A stretch of 64,000 nucleotides of DNA from Bacteroidales bacterium UBA4231 (lineage in GTDB: Bacteria; Bacteroidota; Bacteroidia; Bacteroidales; UBA932): positions 9,954 to 73,953 of the forward strand of contig DGXN01000025.1 of the NCBI GenBank assembly GCA_002396335.1. The letters are read 5' to 3'. Both the position numbers and the translations under genes were made by a program. This document shows, in pieces, positions 53,710 through 62,808 of this stretch. Position 1 is the stretch's first letter. Every line of letters begins with the position of its first letter. The notes beneath the pieces were generated by a model that had not been told where the DNA came from, did not search any database, and was given only the letters and a program-made list of their open reading frames with translations.

Positions 53710-54027
53710 ATGGCAAAATTAATCTACACGATGGGCGAGGTGGCGCAGGAACTGGGGGAAAACGCCTCCGCCGTGCGCTACTGGAGCAATTATTTCGAGA
53801 AGTTCATCCATCCCCAGCGCAACGCGAAGGGAAACCGGCTGTATCATCCGGAGGATGTGGACACCCTGAAGCAGATTCAGTTTCTCCTGAAAAATCAGGG
53901 GCTTACGCTGGAAGGCGCCAGGCAGCGCCTGACGGAAGACCGCCGCAGCGTGGACAAACGCGTGAAGGCGCTCGAAAAACTCAAGGAAATCAAACAGGAA
54001 CTCATCGCTGTCCGCAAAGCCTTATGA
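53710..54027 (+). CDS. MerR-family transcriptional regulator
   Basis: 105 residues. The winged-helix DNA-binding domain starts YTMGEVAQELGENASAVRYW and continues NRLYHPEDVDTLKQIQFLL. A short C-terminal coiled coil (SVDKRVKALEKLKEIKQEL) gives dimerisation. There is no ligand or metal domain and no conserved metal-binding Cys, so it is a minimal MerR regulator. It lies on a promoter shared back to back with the secreted protein gene, a possible target. It overlaps the Nif3 gene by 4 bp. Confidence 0.92.
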   Translation: MAKLIYTMGEVAQELGENASAVRYWSNYFEKFIHPQRNAKGNRLYHPEDVDTLKQIQFLLKNQGLTLEGARQRLTEDRRSVDKRVKALEKLKEIKQELIAVRKAL

Positions 54028-54812
54028 AAGTAGCCGACATCACCGCGGTGCTGGAGTCGTTCGCTCCGCTCCGCATCCAGGAAAGCTGGGACAACAGCGG
54101 GCTGATCATCGGCTCGCCGGAAGACGAGGTGCACGGGGTCCTGGTGGGCTTTGACTGTACGCCCGCCCTCATTCTGGAAGCCGAGGAAAAAGGGTGTGAC
54201 ATGGTGGTCACGCACCATCCCCTGATCTTCAAGGGCATCAAGCGCATCGACGGGAAAGACCCGGTGGGGGCCGCTATCATGCAGGCCATCCGCAGCGGCG
54301 TCGCCGTCTATGCCGCCCACACGACGGCCGACAAAGTCATCACCGGCGTGAGCGGGGCCATGGCCCGCCGGCTGGAGTTGAAGAATGTCCAGATCATGGT
54401 GCCGGAAGAAGACGGCACGGTGGGGCTCGGCATCATCGGCGACTTCCCTGTGCCGATGACGGGAAAACAAGCCCTGGAGTATGTACAGGGCAAGTTCGGC
54501 CTCAAAGTCATCAAGAGTTCCAAGCCGTTGGAGACGCCCATTACCAAGGTGGCGCTCCTGGGCGGCAGCGGCGGCGGGGAAATCCCGCAGGCCCAGTCCA
54601 AAGGCGCCCAGCTGTACATTACGGCCGACATTTCCTACCACAATTTCTTCACTCCGGAGGGCTTCATGGTCATGGATATCGGCCATTTTGAGAGCGAAGT
54701 GGAGATTGTGGATATTTTCGTATCGGAGATACGGAAAAAATTTCCTACCTTTGCAAGCTACAAAAGCAGCGCGCTGGACAGGAGCAATCCGGTCCACTAC
54801 TTTGTAGTGTAA
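54024..54812 (+). CDS. Nif3-like dinuclear metal centre protein
   Basis: 262 residues of the Nif3/YqfO (DUF34) family. Metal ligands are visible in VTHHPLIFKGIKRI, AVYAAHTTADKV and near the end DIGHFESEVE. ESWDNSGLIIGSPEDEVHGV is the N-terminal signature. It lacks the extra central PII-like domain of longer homologues. The molecular function is unsettled; some members are proposed to have GTP cyclohydrolase-related or metal-handling roles. The zinc-ribbon gene follows, the usual Bacteroidota partner. Confidence 0.92.
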   Translation: MKVADITAVLESFAPLRIQESWDNSGLIIGSPEDEVHGVLVGFDCTPALILEAEEKGCDMVVTHHPLIFKGIKRIDGKDPVGAAIMQAIRSGVAVYAAHTTADKVITGVSGAMARRLELKNVQIMVPEEDGTVGLGIIGDFPVPMTGKQALEYVQGKFGLKVIKSSKPLETPITKVALLGGSGGGEIPQAQSKGAQLYITADISYHNFFTPEGFMVMDIGHFESEVEIVDIFVSEIRKKFPTFASYKSSALDRSNPVHYFVV

Positions 54813-54870
54813 AAGATGCCCGGTCTTGCCGGACATGACAGAAGAATACTATAAATCGATTTATAATTTT

Positions 54871-55695
54871 ATGGCAAGTACCAAGAAAACCACCGCCGCC
54901 AGCAAAGTGGAGGCTCCCATCGACAACCGGGAAACTTTCGTCTCCCTGCAGAAAAGTTTCGCCGACTCCGATATGCCCGTCGAGGAAAAGCTGAAGACCC
55001 TCTACCAGCTGCAGGCCGCCGACTCTGAGATTGACAAGATCGTCCAGCTCCGTGGTGAACTTCCCGCCGAAGTGGCCGCCCTGGAAGAAGAAATCGCAGG
55101 TCTGAAAGAGCGCAGCGCCGCCATCTCGGCCGTCATCGACCAGTACAACCGCAACATCGCCGACGCCAAGCTCTCCATCTCCGAGCACGAAAGCATCATC
55201 GAGAAATACCAGCGCCAGCTGGAGACCATCTCCAACTCCCGCGAGTACGACTCCCTGAACAAGGAAATCGAAAACCAGGAACTCCTCCGCCAGATTGACG
55301 AGAAGACCATCAACGACACCCGTTACGAGATCGGCGCCAAGAAAGCCGAACTGGACGACGTGAAAGACCGTCTTTCCATCCGCGCCGAGGACCTGAAGGC
55401 CAAGAAAGCCGAACTGGAGACCATCGTGGAAGAGACCGCCAAGGAAGAGGCCGTTCTCGTCGAGCGCCGCAACGAGTGCGCCGCCAAGATCGACGCCCGT
55501 ACCATGAGCGCCTATGAGCGCATCCGCGCCAGCGTCCACAACCACCTTGCCGTAGTGGGCATCTACAACGGCGACTCCTGCGGCGGCTGCTTCAACACCA
55601 TCACCCCGCAGCGCCGCGTGGAAATCGGCTCCAACCGCAAGCTCATCATCTGCGAGCACTGCGGCCGCATCATCATCAACCCGGACTTCGAATAG
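54871..55695 (+). CDS. Coiled-coil protein with C-terminal C4 zinc ribbon
   Basis: 274 residues from ATG 54871 (MASTKKTTAASKVEAP). In-frame starts at 54826 (TTG) and 54835 (ATG) would add 15 or 12 residues with no family-like content. Residues about 60-215 form a long charged coiled coil (LEEEIAGLKERSAAISAVID, SREYDSLNKEIENQELLRQI). The C-terminus has CGGCFNTITPQ and CEHCGRIIINPDFE, a four-Cys zinc ribbon as in the CT398 family. The function is poorly known; it may be linked to export or RNA. It follows the Nif3 gene as in other Bacteroidota. Confidence 0.88.
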   Translation: MASTKKTTAASKVEAPIDNRETFVSLQKSFADSDMPVEEKLKTLYQLQAADSEIDKIVQLRGELPAEVAALEEEIAGLKERSAAISAVIDQYNRNIADAKLSISEHESIIEKYQRQLETISNSREYDSLNKEIENQELLRQIDEKTINDTRYEIGAKKAELDDVKDRLSIRAEDLKAKKAELETIVEETAKEEAVLVERRNECAAKIDARTMSAYERIRASVHNHLAVVGIYNGDSCGGCFNTITPQRRVEIGSNRKLIICEHCGRIIINPDFE

Positions 55696-55704
55696 CCCCG
55701 CCTT

Positions 55705-57195
55705 ATGCCGGAGACCTCCCGCCGAAAATCCCGTACGGAAGAGCCCCTGAACCTGGAGACCCTGATGGGCAACAAGCCCCCGCAGGCTCTGGATGTTGAG
55801 GAGGCTGTCCTGGGTGCCATGCTCGTAGAGCCCGCCACCATCGACGAATCGATGGAGGAGCTCTCTCCTTCCTGTTTCTATGACCCCCGGCACCGCATGA
55901 TCTTCGAGGCCATGTCGGACCTGGTGAACGAACATGTGAGCATCGACCTGGTGACCGTCAGTGAAAAACTGCGTTCCAAGGGAAATCTGGAGGTCGTCGG
56001 CGGTCCCGTAGTACTGGCCGGCCTGTCGCAGAACATCGGCGCAGCCGCCCATATCGAGTACTACATCAAGATCCTCAAGCAGAAGACCATCCAGCGGGAC
56101 CTGATCACCGCTTCCTACGACATCCTGAAACAGTCGTTCGACGAGTCCACCAACGTGGACGACCTCATCGACAACGCCCAGACCAAGGTCTTCGCGGCCA
56201 TTCAGAACAACGTGAAGCGGGATGTGCAGGATATCGGCTCCATCATCAATTCCGTCCTGGACAACCTGCAGGAACTGCAGAATGTGACCGGCCCTTCCGG
56301 CGTCCCTAGCGGCTACCCTTCCATCGACCGGGTCACCCAGGGCTGGCAGAAGAGCGACCTGATCATCCTTGCCGCCCGTCCCTCCGTGGGTAAGACGGCC
56401 TTCGCCCTCAATATCGCCCGCAACGCCGCGGTCGACGCCAACATGCCTGTCGCCGTTTTCTCCCTGGAAATGAGTGCCGACCAGCTGGGCAAGCGCCTGA
56501 TCACCACGGAAAGCGGCCTGTCCGGCGAGAAGATCAAGGGCGGCGTCAAGCTGGAACCTTTCGAATGGGTTCAGCTGGAGGACACGCTCAAGCGTCTGGC
56601 CAAAGCGCCTCTGTACATCGACGACACGCCCGGCATTCCCATCATGGAATTCCGCACCAAGGCCAAGCGCCTTGTGAAACAGAAGGGTGTCCGCCTGATC
56701 GTAGTGGACTATTTGCAGCTCATGCAGGGTCCCGTGGAACTGCGCGGCCTGCGTGAGCAGGAGGTGGCGGCCATTTCCCGTACCCTCAAAGCCACGGCCA
56801 AAGAACTGAATATCCCCATCATCGCCCTGTCGCAGCTGTCCCGCAATGCTGTGCAGCGCACGGGCGGCACGGGCAAGCCTCAGCTCAGCGACCTCCGCGA
56901 ATCCGGCTCCATCGAGCAGGATGCCGACATGGTCATTTTCATCCACCGTCCGGACTTCGTGGGTATGTCCGACAACCCGGAAGACAAAGAAAAAGCGATT
57001 ATTGTCATTGCAAAACACCGCAATGGCGAGGTTTGTGATATAGAGATGAAGTATAAGGCAAACCAGGTGAAGTTCGTGGAACCGGACCAGAGCCTGGATG
57101 TGTACGCCGCCCGCGGTCCCGTGGCCAGTGCCGCCAACCAGCCCGCGCCCGCTGCGGACAGCAATTATGACTTCGAACAGCAAACGGACTTCTGA
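55705..57195 (+). CDS. dnaB: Replicative DNA helicase
   Basis: 496 residues. The N-terminal domain (PPQALDVEEAVLGAMLVEPA) interacts with primase. The RecA-like helicase core has Walker A RPSVGKT (225-231), Walker B region VRLIVVDYLQLMQG, and SQLSRNAVQRTG followed by LRESGSIEQDADMVIFIHRP. It unwinds DNA as a hexamer at the replication fork. It starts 9 nt after the zinc-ribbon gene, and the DUF3108 gene starts on the last base of its stop. No intein is present. Confidence 0.97.
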   Translation: MPETSRRKSRTEEPLNLETLMGNKPPQALDVEEAVLGAMLVEPATIDESMEELSPSCFYDPRHRMIFEAMSDLVNEHVSIDLVTVSEKLRSKGNLEVVGGPVVLAGLSQNIGAAAHIEYYIKILKQKTIQRDLITASYDILKQSFDESTNVDDLIDNAQTKVFAAIQNNVKRDVQDIGSIINSVLDNLQELQNVTGPSGVPSGYPSIDRVTQGWQKSDLIILAARPSVGKTAFALNIARNAAVDANMPVAVFSLEMSADQLGKRLITTESGLSGEKIKGGVKLEPFEWVQLEDTLKRLAKAPLYIDDTPGIPIMEFRTKAKRLVKQKGVRLIVVDYLQLMQGPVELRGLREQEVAAISRTLKATAKELNIPIIALSQLSRNAVQRTGGTGKPQLSDLRESGSIEQDADMVIFIHRPDFVGMSDNPEDKEKAIIVIAKHRNGEVCDIEMKYKANQVKFVEPDQSLDVYAARGPVASAANQPAPAADSNYDFEQQTDF

Positions 57196-58013
57196 TGAAA
57201 CGCTTTTTACTCATCCTATCGGCCCTGGTATGCTGCCAGCTGGCTTTTTCACAGGGGAGCGACTGTTTCTCCACCAAAGGGGAAAAACCCTTCCGTAAAG
57301 GGGAGAGTCTCACTTTTTCCCTGATGTACAAGTGGGGCGCCGTGAACACCGAGGTGGCCACGGCCAGCCTGGACCTCACGGAAACCACCCTCGACGCCGA
57401 GCCGGTGTTCCACACCCGTTTCGGCGTGAAATCGGCCCCGTTCTTCGACATTTTCTTCAAGATGAGGGAAGACTTCCAGGGCTGGTTCTCTTCCAGCACG
57501 CTGGAGCCCCGGAAATTCGTGCGTGACACCTATGAAGGCGGCTATACCGCCACCAACCTCTACCTGTACGACTGGAAATCCGGCGTCATCCATGCTGACA
57601 TCCAGTTCAACGGACAGCCCCGTCAGGTCATGGATATTCCTCTGCACGGCTGCGTCCAGGACCTCCCGTCCCTGGTGTACAATCTCCGCACCCTGGATAT
57701 GGAGCATTTCCAGAAAGGGGAGAAGAAGCCCCTGAAGTTCGCCATCGACGACACGGTGTTCGACATCCGGATCACCTACAAGGGCAAAGAGACGCTCAAG
57801 GTGCGCAAGATGGGGAAGATGCTCACGCACCATTTCTCCTGTTCCGTGGTTTCCGGCGCCATGTTCGAGGGAGACACCGAACTCCAGGTCTGGTTTTCGG
57901 CCGACGATAACCAGATTCCCGTGGCCGTGATGGCTCCGCTCCGCTGGGGCGCCGTCTGGGCGTGGCTCCGCTCCTACAAAGGACTGAAATCTGAATTCTC
58001 CGCCCGCCAATGA
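57195..58013 (+). CDS. DUF3108 secreted protein
   Basis: 272 residues with a signal peptide ending QLAFSQ. The remainder is a beta-rich domain matching DUF3108: KGESLTFSLMYKWGAVNTEV, DIFFKMREDFQGWFSSSTLE, QDLPSLVYNLRTLDMEHF and TELQVWFSADDNQIPV. These are periplasmic proteins of unknown function in many Gram-negative bacteria. It overlaps dnaB by one base and rseC by 4 bp. Confidence 0.88.
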   Translation: MKRFLLILSALVCCQLAFSQGSDCFSTKGEKPFRKGESLTFSLMYKWGAVNTEVATASLDLTETTLDAEPVFHTRFGVKSAPFFDIFFKMREDFQGWFSSSTLEPRKFVRDTYEGGYTATNLYLYDWKSGVIHADIQFNGQPRQVMDIPLHGCVQDLPSLVYNLRTLDMEHFQKGEKKPLKFAIDDTVFDIRITYKGKETLKVRKMGKMLTHHFSCSVVSGAMFEGDTELQVWFSADDNQIPVAVMAPLRWGAVWAWLRSYKGLKSEFSARQ

Positions 58014-58429
58014 ACAGCAGCAAGGACGTCTCCCATACCGGCAAAATCGTCAAAATGACCCCGCAGGTGACTACGGTGGCCATTTTGCAGCACGGGGCCT
58101 GCGCCCAGTGCCATGCTGCCGGCCTCTGCGGCATGGGCGATGTGGCGGAAAAGGCCGTGGAAGTGCCCACTGACCCGTATGCCTCCTACAAAGTAGGCGA
58201 CGAGGTGGAGGTCATCCTGAAGGCCTCCATGGGCATGAAGGCCGTCTATCTGGCTTACCTGATTCCCCTGGTGGTGCTTCTCGCCGTCATCCTGGGCCTG
58301 ATCGGCCTGGGTGTCGGGGAAGTGCCTGCCGGACTTTCCGGGATGGCTGCCGTAGGCGTGTATTATCTGCTCCTCTGGCTTTTCAGGGGAAAGCTGCAGA
58401 ATGAATATATATTTACAATAAAAGGATAA
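58010..58429 (+). CDS. rseC: RseC/MucC-family membrane protein
   Basis: 139 residues. The N-terminal cytoplasmic part has four cysteines, in GACAQCHAAGLCGMG, possible metal or Fe-S ligands. Two transmembrane helices follow (LAYLIPLVVLLAVILGLIGL and LSGMAAVGVYYLLLWLF). In other bacteria the family acts with the Rnf/Rsx complex in SoxR reduction. In Bacteroidota it commonly precedes rnfB, as here, 3 nt upstream, so it probably belongs to the rnf transcript. Confidence 0.9.
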   Translation: MNSSKDVSHTGKIVKMTPQVTTVAILQHGACAQCHAAGLCGMGDVAEKAVEVPTDPYASYKVGDEVEVILKASMGMKAVYLAYLIPLVVLLAVILGLIGLGVGEVPAGLSGMAAVGVYYLLLWLFRGKLQNEYIFTIKG

Positions 58430-58432
58430 TTT

Positions 58433-59326
58433 ATGGTAAACATCATCATCTGGACTATCGCGGTGGTGACCGTTCTGGGTCTGGTGCTTGCGCTTGTCCT
58501 GTACCTGGTCGCCCAGCGCTTCAAGGTAGAGGAAGACCCGCGCATCGATGAGGTGGAGAAGGTGATGCCGGGCGCCAACTGCGGCGGTTGCGGCTTCGCC
58601 GGCTGCCGTGCGTTTGCTGAGGCCGCCGTCAAGGCCCCCAACCTGGACAACAACTACTGCCCGGTTGGCGGAAACGACGTCATGGCCAAGGTGGCATCCA
58701 TCCTGGGCTATGAGGTGCAGGCCAAGGCTCCGCAAGTGGCCGTGGTCCGCTGCAACGGCACCTGTGAGGCCCGCCCCAAGGTGAACGAGTACGACGGCTA
58801 CGCCTCCTGTTACGTGAAGTCGCTCCTGTACACCGGCGACACGGGCTGCTCCTTCGGCTGCCTGGGCTGCGGAGACTGTGTGAACGCATGCCAGTTCGGC
58901 GCCCTTTCGATGGATCCCGCCACCGGTCTCCCGGTCGTGGACGAATCCAAGTGCACCGCCTGCGGCGCCTGCGTCAAAGCCTGTCCCAAGAAGATCATCG
59001 AACTTCGGCCCAAAGGACCGCGCGGCATGCGCGAGTTTGTCTCCTGCGTGAATAAGGACAAGGGTCCCGTCGCGAAGAAGGCCTGCGCCAATGCCTGCAT
59101 CGGCTGCGGCATCTGCGCCAAGACCTGCACCCACGACGCCATCACCGTGGAAGGCAACATCGCCTACATCGACCCTGCCAAGTGCAAACTCTGCCGTGAG
59201 TGCGAGGCCATGTGTCCCACCGGCGCCATCCATGGCGTGGGCTTCCCCAAGCCCCTGGACAAGGACGCCGTAAAGGAACGTATCAAGATCCGTCAACAAA
59301 AAGCAAAGGAGGCTGCCAATGTCTAA
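58433..59326 (+). CDS. rnfB: Rnf electron transport complex subunit B
   Basis: 297 residues. An N-terminal transmembrane helix (IIWTIAVVTVLGLVLALVLY) anchors a cytoplasmic ferredoxin-type region. The first [4Fe-4S] site is the motif GANCGGCGFAGCRAFAE. Further clusters are in CLGCGDCVNACQFGAL, CTACGACVKACPKK, CIGCGICAKTCTHDAI and CKLCRECEAMCPTGAI. It takes electrons from ferredoxin and passes them into the complex. It overlaps rnfC by 8 bp. Confidence 0.97.
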   Translation: MVNIIIWTIAVVTVLGLVLALVLYLVAQRFKVEEDPRIDEVEKVMPGANCGGCGFAGCRAFAEAAVKAPNLDNNYCPVGGNDVMAKVASILGYEVQAKAPQVAVVRCNGTCEARPKVNEYDGYASCYVKSLLYTGDTGCSFGCLGCGDCVNACQFGALSMDPATGLPVVDESKCTACGACVKACPKKIIELRPKGPRGMREFVSCVNKDKGPVAKKACANACIGCGICAKTCTHDAITVEGNIAYIDPAKCKLCRECEAMCPTGAIHGVGFPKPLDKDAVKERIKIRQQKAKEAANV

Positions 59327-60692
59327 GCGTACTTTCTCTATCGGCGGCGTTCATCCGCACGACAGCAAGATTTCCCGGGACTGCGCCATTCAGGCGCTCC
59401 CGATTGCCCCTACCGTCTATATTTCCGTGGCCCAGCACATCGGTGCACCCTCCGTGCCGGTCGTGGCCGTGGGTGACAAGGTGAAAGTGGGCCAGGTCGT
59501 CGCCGAGCCCGGCGGCTTCGTGAGTGCCTACATCCACTCTTCCGTCAGCGGTACCGTCAAGTCCATCGCCCCCCGGGCCGACTTGGCCGGCCGCATGTCC
59601 ACCCACATCGAGATTGCCGTGGAAGGCGACGAGTGGCTGGAGTCCATCGACCGCAGCGACACCCTGGTGACCGAGATTCCCGAGGACGGCAAAGCCATCA
59701 TCGAGAAGATCCGTCAGGGCGGTATCGTCGGCCTGGGCGGCGCCACGTTCCCTACGCACGTGAAACTGAGCCCGCCTCCGGGATCCAAGTGCGAGCGTGT
59801 CATCATCAACGGCTGCGAATGCGAACCTTACCTCACCTCCGACTTCCGCACCCTCCTGGAAAAGGGTGAGCAGGTGGTCGTGGGTGCCGCCATCCTCCGC
59901 AAGGTGATGGGCAATGTTCCCTGCACCATCGCCATTGAGGAAAACAAGCCCGAAGCCATCGCCCACATCCGCGAGGTCATCGCCCGGCTGGGCTTCGAAG
60001 GCATCGAGGTCATGGTCATGAAAATGATGTATCCCCAGGGCGGTGAAAAGCAGCTCATCGACGCGGTGATGCACCGTCAGGTGGGCTCGGGCGCCCTTCC
60101 CATCAGCGTAGGTGCCGTGGTGCAGAATGTCGCCACCGCCCTCGCCGTGTACGATGCCGTCCAGAAGAACAAGCCCATCATTGACAACTCCGTCACCGTG
60201 ACGGGCGAATGCTTCCCCCGCCAGGCCAACCTCCTGGTCCGCGTGGGCACTCCGCTGCAGTACATCATCGACTATCTCGGCGGAATTCCGGCCGACGCCG
60301 CCAAAGTGATCAGCGGCGGTCCCATGATGGGCCGCGCCGTGGCCAACCTGCAGGCCGCCACCGTCAAAGGTACCGGCGCCCTCCTTTTCCTCACCGAAAA
60401 GCAGACCCGCCGCGCCCCCGAAACGTCCTGCATCCGCTGCGGAAAATGTGCCGACGCCTGCCCCATGGGCCTGGAGCCGTTCCTGCTGAACAAGCTCTCC
60501 AAAGCCCAGGACTGGGACGCCTGCGAACAGAACGCCGCCCAGGACTGCATCGAGTGCGGCTGCTGCCTGTATTCCTGCCCCGCCCACATTCCGCTGCTGG
60601 ACAACATCCGCGTTGGAAAGGGCGCTGCCCTTAATGCTATCCGTGCCCGTGCGGCTGCCGCCAAGGCGGCTGCAGAGGCTGCTAAAAAATAA
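59319..60692 (+). CDS. rnfC: Rnf complex subunit C
   Basis: 457 residues. The flavin/NADH-binding domain has QGGIVGLGGATFPTHVKLSP and INGCECEPYLTSDFRTLLE, as in Nqo1-like proteins. A soluble-ligand-binding beta-grasp follows, then two [4Fe-4S] motifs, CIRCGKCADACPMGLEP and CIECGCCLYSCPAHIPL. It is the NAD+-reducing cytoplasmic subunit. The short Ala/Lys-rich tail (RARAAAAKAAAEAAKK) is much shorter than in Escherichia coli RsxC. Confidence 0.97.
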   Translation: MSKRTFSIGGVHPHDSKISRDCAIQALPIAPTVYISVAQHIGAPSVPVVAVGDKVKVGQVVAEPGGFVSAYIHSSVSGTVKSIAPRADLAGRMSTHIEIAVEGDEWLESIDRSDTLVTEIPEDGKAIIEKIRQGGIVGLGGATFPTHVKLSPPPGSKCERVIINGCECEPYLTSDFRTLLEKGEQVVVGAAILRKVMGNVPCTIAIEENKPEAIAHIREVIARLGFEGIEVMVMKMMYPQGGEKQLIDAVMHRQVGSGALPISVGAVVQNVATALAVYDAVQKNKPIIDNSVTVTGECFPRQANLLVRVGTPLQYIIDYLGGIPADAAKVISGGPMMGRAVANLQAATVKGTGALLFLTEKQTRRAPETSCIRCGKCADACPMGLEPFLLNKLSKAQDWDACEQNAAQDCIECGCCLYSCPAHIPLLDNIRVGKGAALNAIRARAAAAKAAAEAAKK

Positions 60693-60698
60693 CAGAAT

Positions 60699-61676
60699 AT
60701 GAGCAAGTTAATCGTATCACCTTCTCCGCATATCCACTCCAAGGACTCCACCCGGTCCCTGATGAGAGATGTGGTGATTGCCCTGATCCCCGCCGTCATC
60801 TGCTCCGTCGTGTTCTACGGCTGGCAGGAACTGCTGGTACTGGGCGTGAGCGTGGCCTCCTGCGTCCTGCTGGAATGGGCCATCACCAAGTATATGCTGA
60901 AGCAGCCTTCCACGATAGGCGATCTGTCGGCCGTCATCACGGGTATCCTCCTGGCGCTGAACGTGCCGTACACCACTCCCTGGTGGGTCATCGTCATCGG
61001 TGCCGTCGTCGCCATCGGCGTGGCCAAGATGACCTTCGGCGGCCTGGGACAGAACATCTGGAACCCCGCCCTGGTGGGCCGTGTGTTCCTCCTGGTGTCC
61101 TTCCCTACCTACATGACCACCTGGAGTGCCCCCAAGGGCCTCTTCGGGGCCGATGCCGTAACCGGCGCCACCCCGCTGGGCGCCATCCAGGAAGGCCTGA
61201 TGAGCGGCGCCTCCGTCGAGGAGCTGACGTCGGCCTACAACTACCGCGACCTGCTGTTCGCCAATCTGGGCGGCAGTGCCGGTGAAGTCTGCGCCCTGGC
61301 GCTGCTGGCCGGTTTCGTGTACCTGTGCTGCCGGAAAGTCATCAAGCCCTGGATCACCCTCAGCATCTTCGCCACGGTGGCCCTCACTTCGCTGATTTTC
61401 TGGGGCATCGACCCGTCCCGTTTCACGGATCCCGTGTTCAACCTCCTTACCGGCGGTCTTGTCCTGGGTGCCTGCTTCATGGCGACGGACTATGTCACTT
61501 CCCCCATGTCGCTCTGGGGCGGCGTGGTGTTCGGCGTGGGTATCGGCTTCCTCACGATGATGATCCGTTACTTCGGCTCTTATCCGGAAGGCGTATCCTT
61601 CGCCATCCTTTTGATGAACTCAGTGGTTCCGCTGCTGAATATGTGGTTTAAACAGAAAAAGTTCGGGAGGAAGTAA
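60699..61676 (+). CDS. rnfD: Rnf complex subunit D
   Basis: 325 residues with about nine to ten membrane helices. Conserved parts include SPHIHSKDSTRSLMRDVVIA, FGGLGQNIWNPALVGRVFLL and GADAVTGATPLGAIQEG; the Thr in the last motif is the probable covalent FMN site. GGVVFGVGIGFLTMMIRYFG is the C-terminal membrane region. It forms the membrane core with E and A and probably part of the ion path. It follows rnfC by 6 nt. Confidence 0.96.
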   Translation: MSKLIVSPSPHIHSKDSTRSLMRDVVIALIPAVICSVVFYGWQELLVLGVSVASCVLLEWAITKYMLKQPSTIGDLSAVITGILLALNVPYTTPWWVIVIGAVVAIGVAKMTFGGLGQNIWNPALVGRVFLLVSFPTYMTTWSAPKGLFGADAVTGATPLGAIQEGLMSGASVEELTSAYNYRDLLFANLGGSAGEVCALALLAGFVYLCCRKVIKPWITLSIFATVALTSLIFWGIDPSRFTDPVFNLLTGGLVLGACFMATDYVTSPMSLWGGVVFGVGIGFLTMMIRYFGSYPEGVSFAILLMNSVVPLLNMWFKQKKFGRK

Positions 61677-61679
61677 GTT

Positions 61680-62222
61680 ATGGCAGCCAAATCCAATCTG
61701 ACCAATATGGTGCTGGTGCTGGGCATTACCTGCCTGGTCTGCTCGGCTGTGCTGGGCGGCGCCTATGCCATCACCAAGGACCCCATCGACGCGGCGGCCG
61801 CGGAAAAGACGAACCGCGCCATCGCCCAGGTGCTCCCGCATTTTGCGGAGGCTTCCTACAATGAGGAAGGGCACTATTACACCGCCACCGACGGCGACGC
61901 CCTGGTGGGTTACGCCATCGAATCCACTGTCGTGGGCTTCGGCGGCGACCTGTCGCTGATGGTGGGCATCACTCCGGACGGCGTGGTGTACAACACCTCC
62001 GTCCTCTCCCACAGCGAAACGCCGGGCCTGGGTGCCAAGTGCACCACGGATCCCAAGTTCGTCTCCCAGTGGAAGGGCTTCAACCCTGCCGTGAAGAAAC
62101 TCTCCGTGAAAAAGGACGGCGGCGACGTGGACGCCATCACGGCCTCCACCATCACCTCCCGCGCCTATGCGCAGGCCGTCTCCAATGCCCTTGAAACCTT
62201 TAAAGCCCTGAGCCATGAGTAA
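61680..62222 (+). CDS. rnfG: Rnf complex subunit G
   Basis: 180 residues: one N-terminal transmembrane helix (MVLVLGITCLVCSAVLGGAY) and a periplasmic FMN-binding domain with GFGGDLSLMVGITPDGVVYN and SHSETPGLGAKC. The covalent FMN is expected on Thr157 in DAITASTITSRA, the flavinylation motif; no ApbE-type flavin transferase is in the window. It overlaps rnfE by 8 bp. Confidence 0.96.
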   Translation: MAAKSNLTNMVLVLGITCLVCSAVLGGAYAITKDPIDAAAAEKTNRAIAQVLPHFAEASYNEEGHYYTATDGDALVGYAIESTVVGFGGDLSLMVGITPDGVVYNTSVLSHSETPGLGAKCTTDPKFVSQWKGFNPAVKKLSVKKDGGDVDAITASTITSRAYAQAVSNALETFKALSHE

Positions 62223-62805
62223 CAAGCTGAAAATGATTGCCGACGGACTGGTCAGGAACAATCCTACGTTCGTCCTGCTGCTGGGTATGTGCCCTACGCT
62301 GGCTACAACCACATCGGCCATTAACGGCCTGTCCATGGGTCTTGCCACCCTGTTTGTGCTGGTGCTCAGCAACATGGCCATATCGGCCATCGCTCCGGTG
62401 GTGCCGGACAAAGTGCATATTCCGGTATACATCGTGGTCATCGCCACGTTCGTGACGCTGCTGCAGCTGCTCATGCAGGCTTACACGCCCGCCATGTACG
62501 AGACGCTGGGCCTCTTTATCCCGCTCATCGTGGTGAACTGCATCGTCCTCGGACGCGCCGAGGCTTTTGCCAACAAGCACGGCGTGCTCGAAAGTGCCTG
62601 TGACGGCCTGGGGGTGGGCATCGGCTTCACCTGCTCGCTCACGGTCCTGGGTCTTGTCCGCGAGATCCTCGGCTCCGGTTCCGTCTTCGGGTACAACTTC
62701 ATCGGCGGTCACGACGGCATGCTGGCCTTCGTGATGGCCCCCGGCGCCTTCCTGTGCCTGGGATACCTGATGGTTCTGTTCAACAAATACCTTAAAAAGG
62801 ACTAA
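62215..62805 (+). CDS. rnfE: Rnf complex subunit E
   Basis: 196 residues, six transmembrane helices. The conserved NNPTFVLLLGMCPTLATTTS contains one of the cysteines of the intramembrane Fe-S centre shared with RnfA, and GLFIPLIVVNCIVLGRAEAF has the second. It is homologous to NqrD/RsxE and works as an inverted pair with RnfA. The gene overlaps rnfG by 8 bp and is followed 3 nt later by rnfA. Confidence 0.97.
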   Translation: MSNKLKMIADGLVRNNPTFVLLLGMCPTLATTTSAINGLSMGLATLFVLVLSNMAISAIAPVVPDKVHIPVYIVVIATFVTLLQLLMQAYTPAMYETLGLFIPLIVVNCIVLGRAEAFANKHGVLESACDGLGVGIGFTCSLTVLGLVREILGSGSVFGYNFIGGHDGMLAFVMAPGAFLCLGYLMVLFNKYLKKD

Positions 62806-62808
62806 GCT

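Noticed and set aside
54745..57183. An 812-codon antisense frame over the zinc-ribbon and dnaB genes
   Set aside because: It spans two genuine genes and their spacer and has no recognisable feature.
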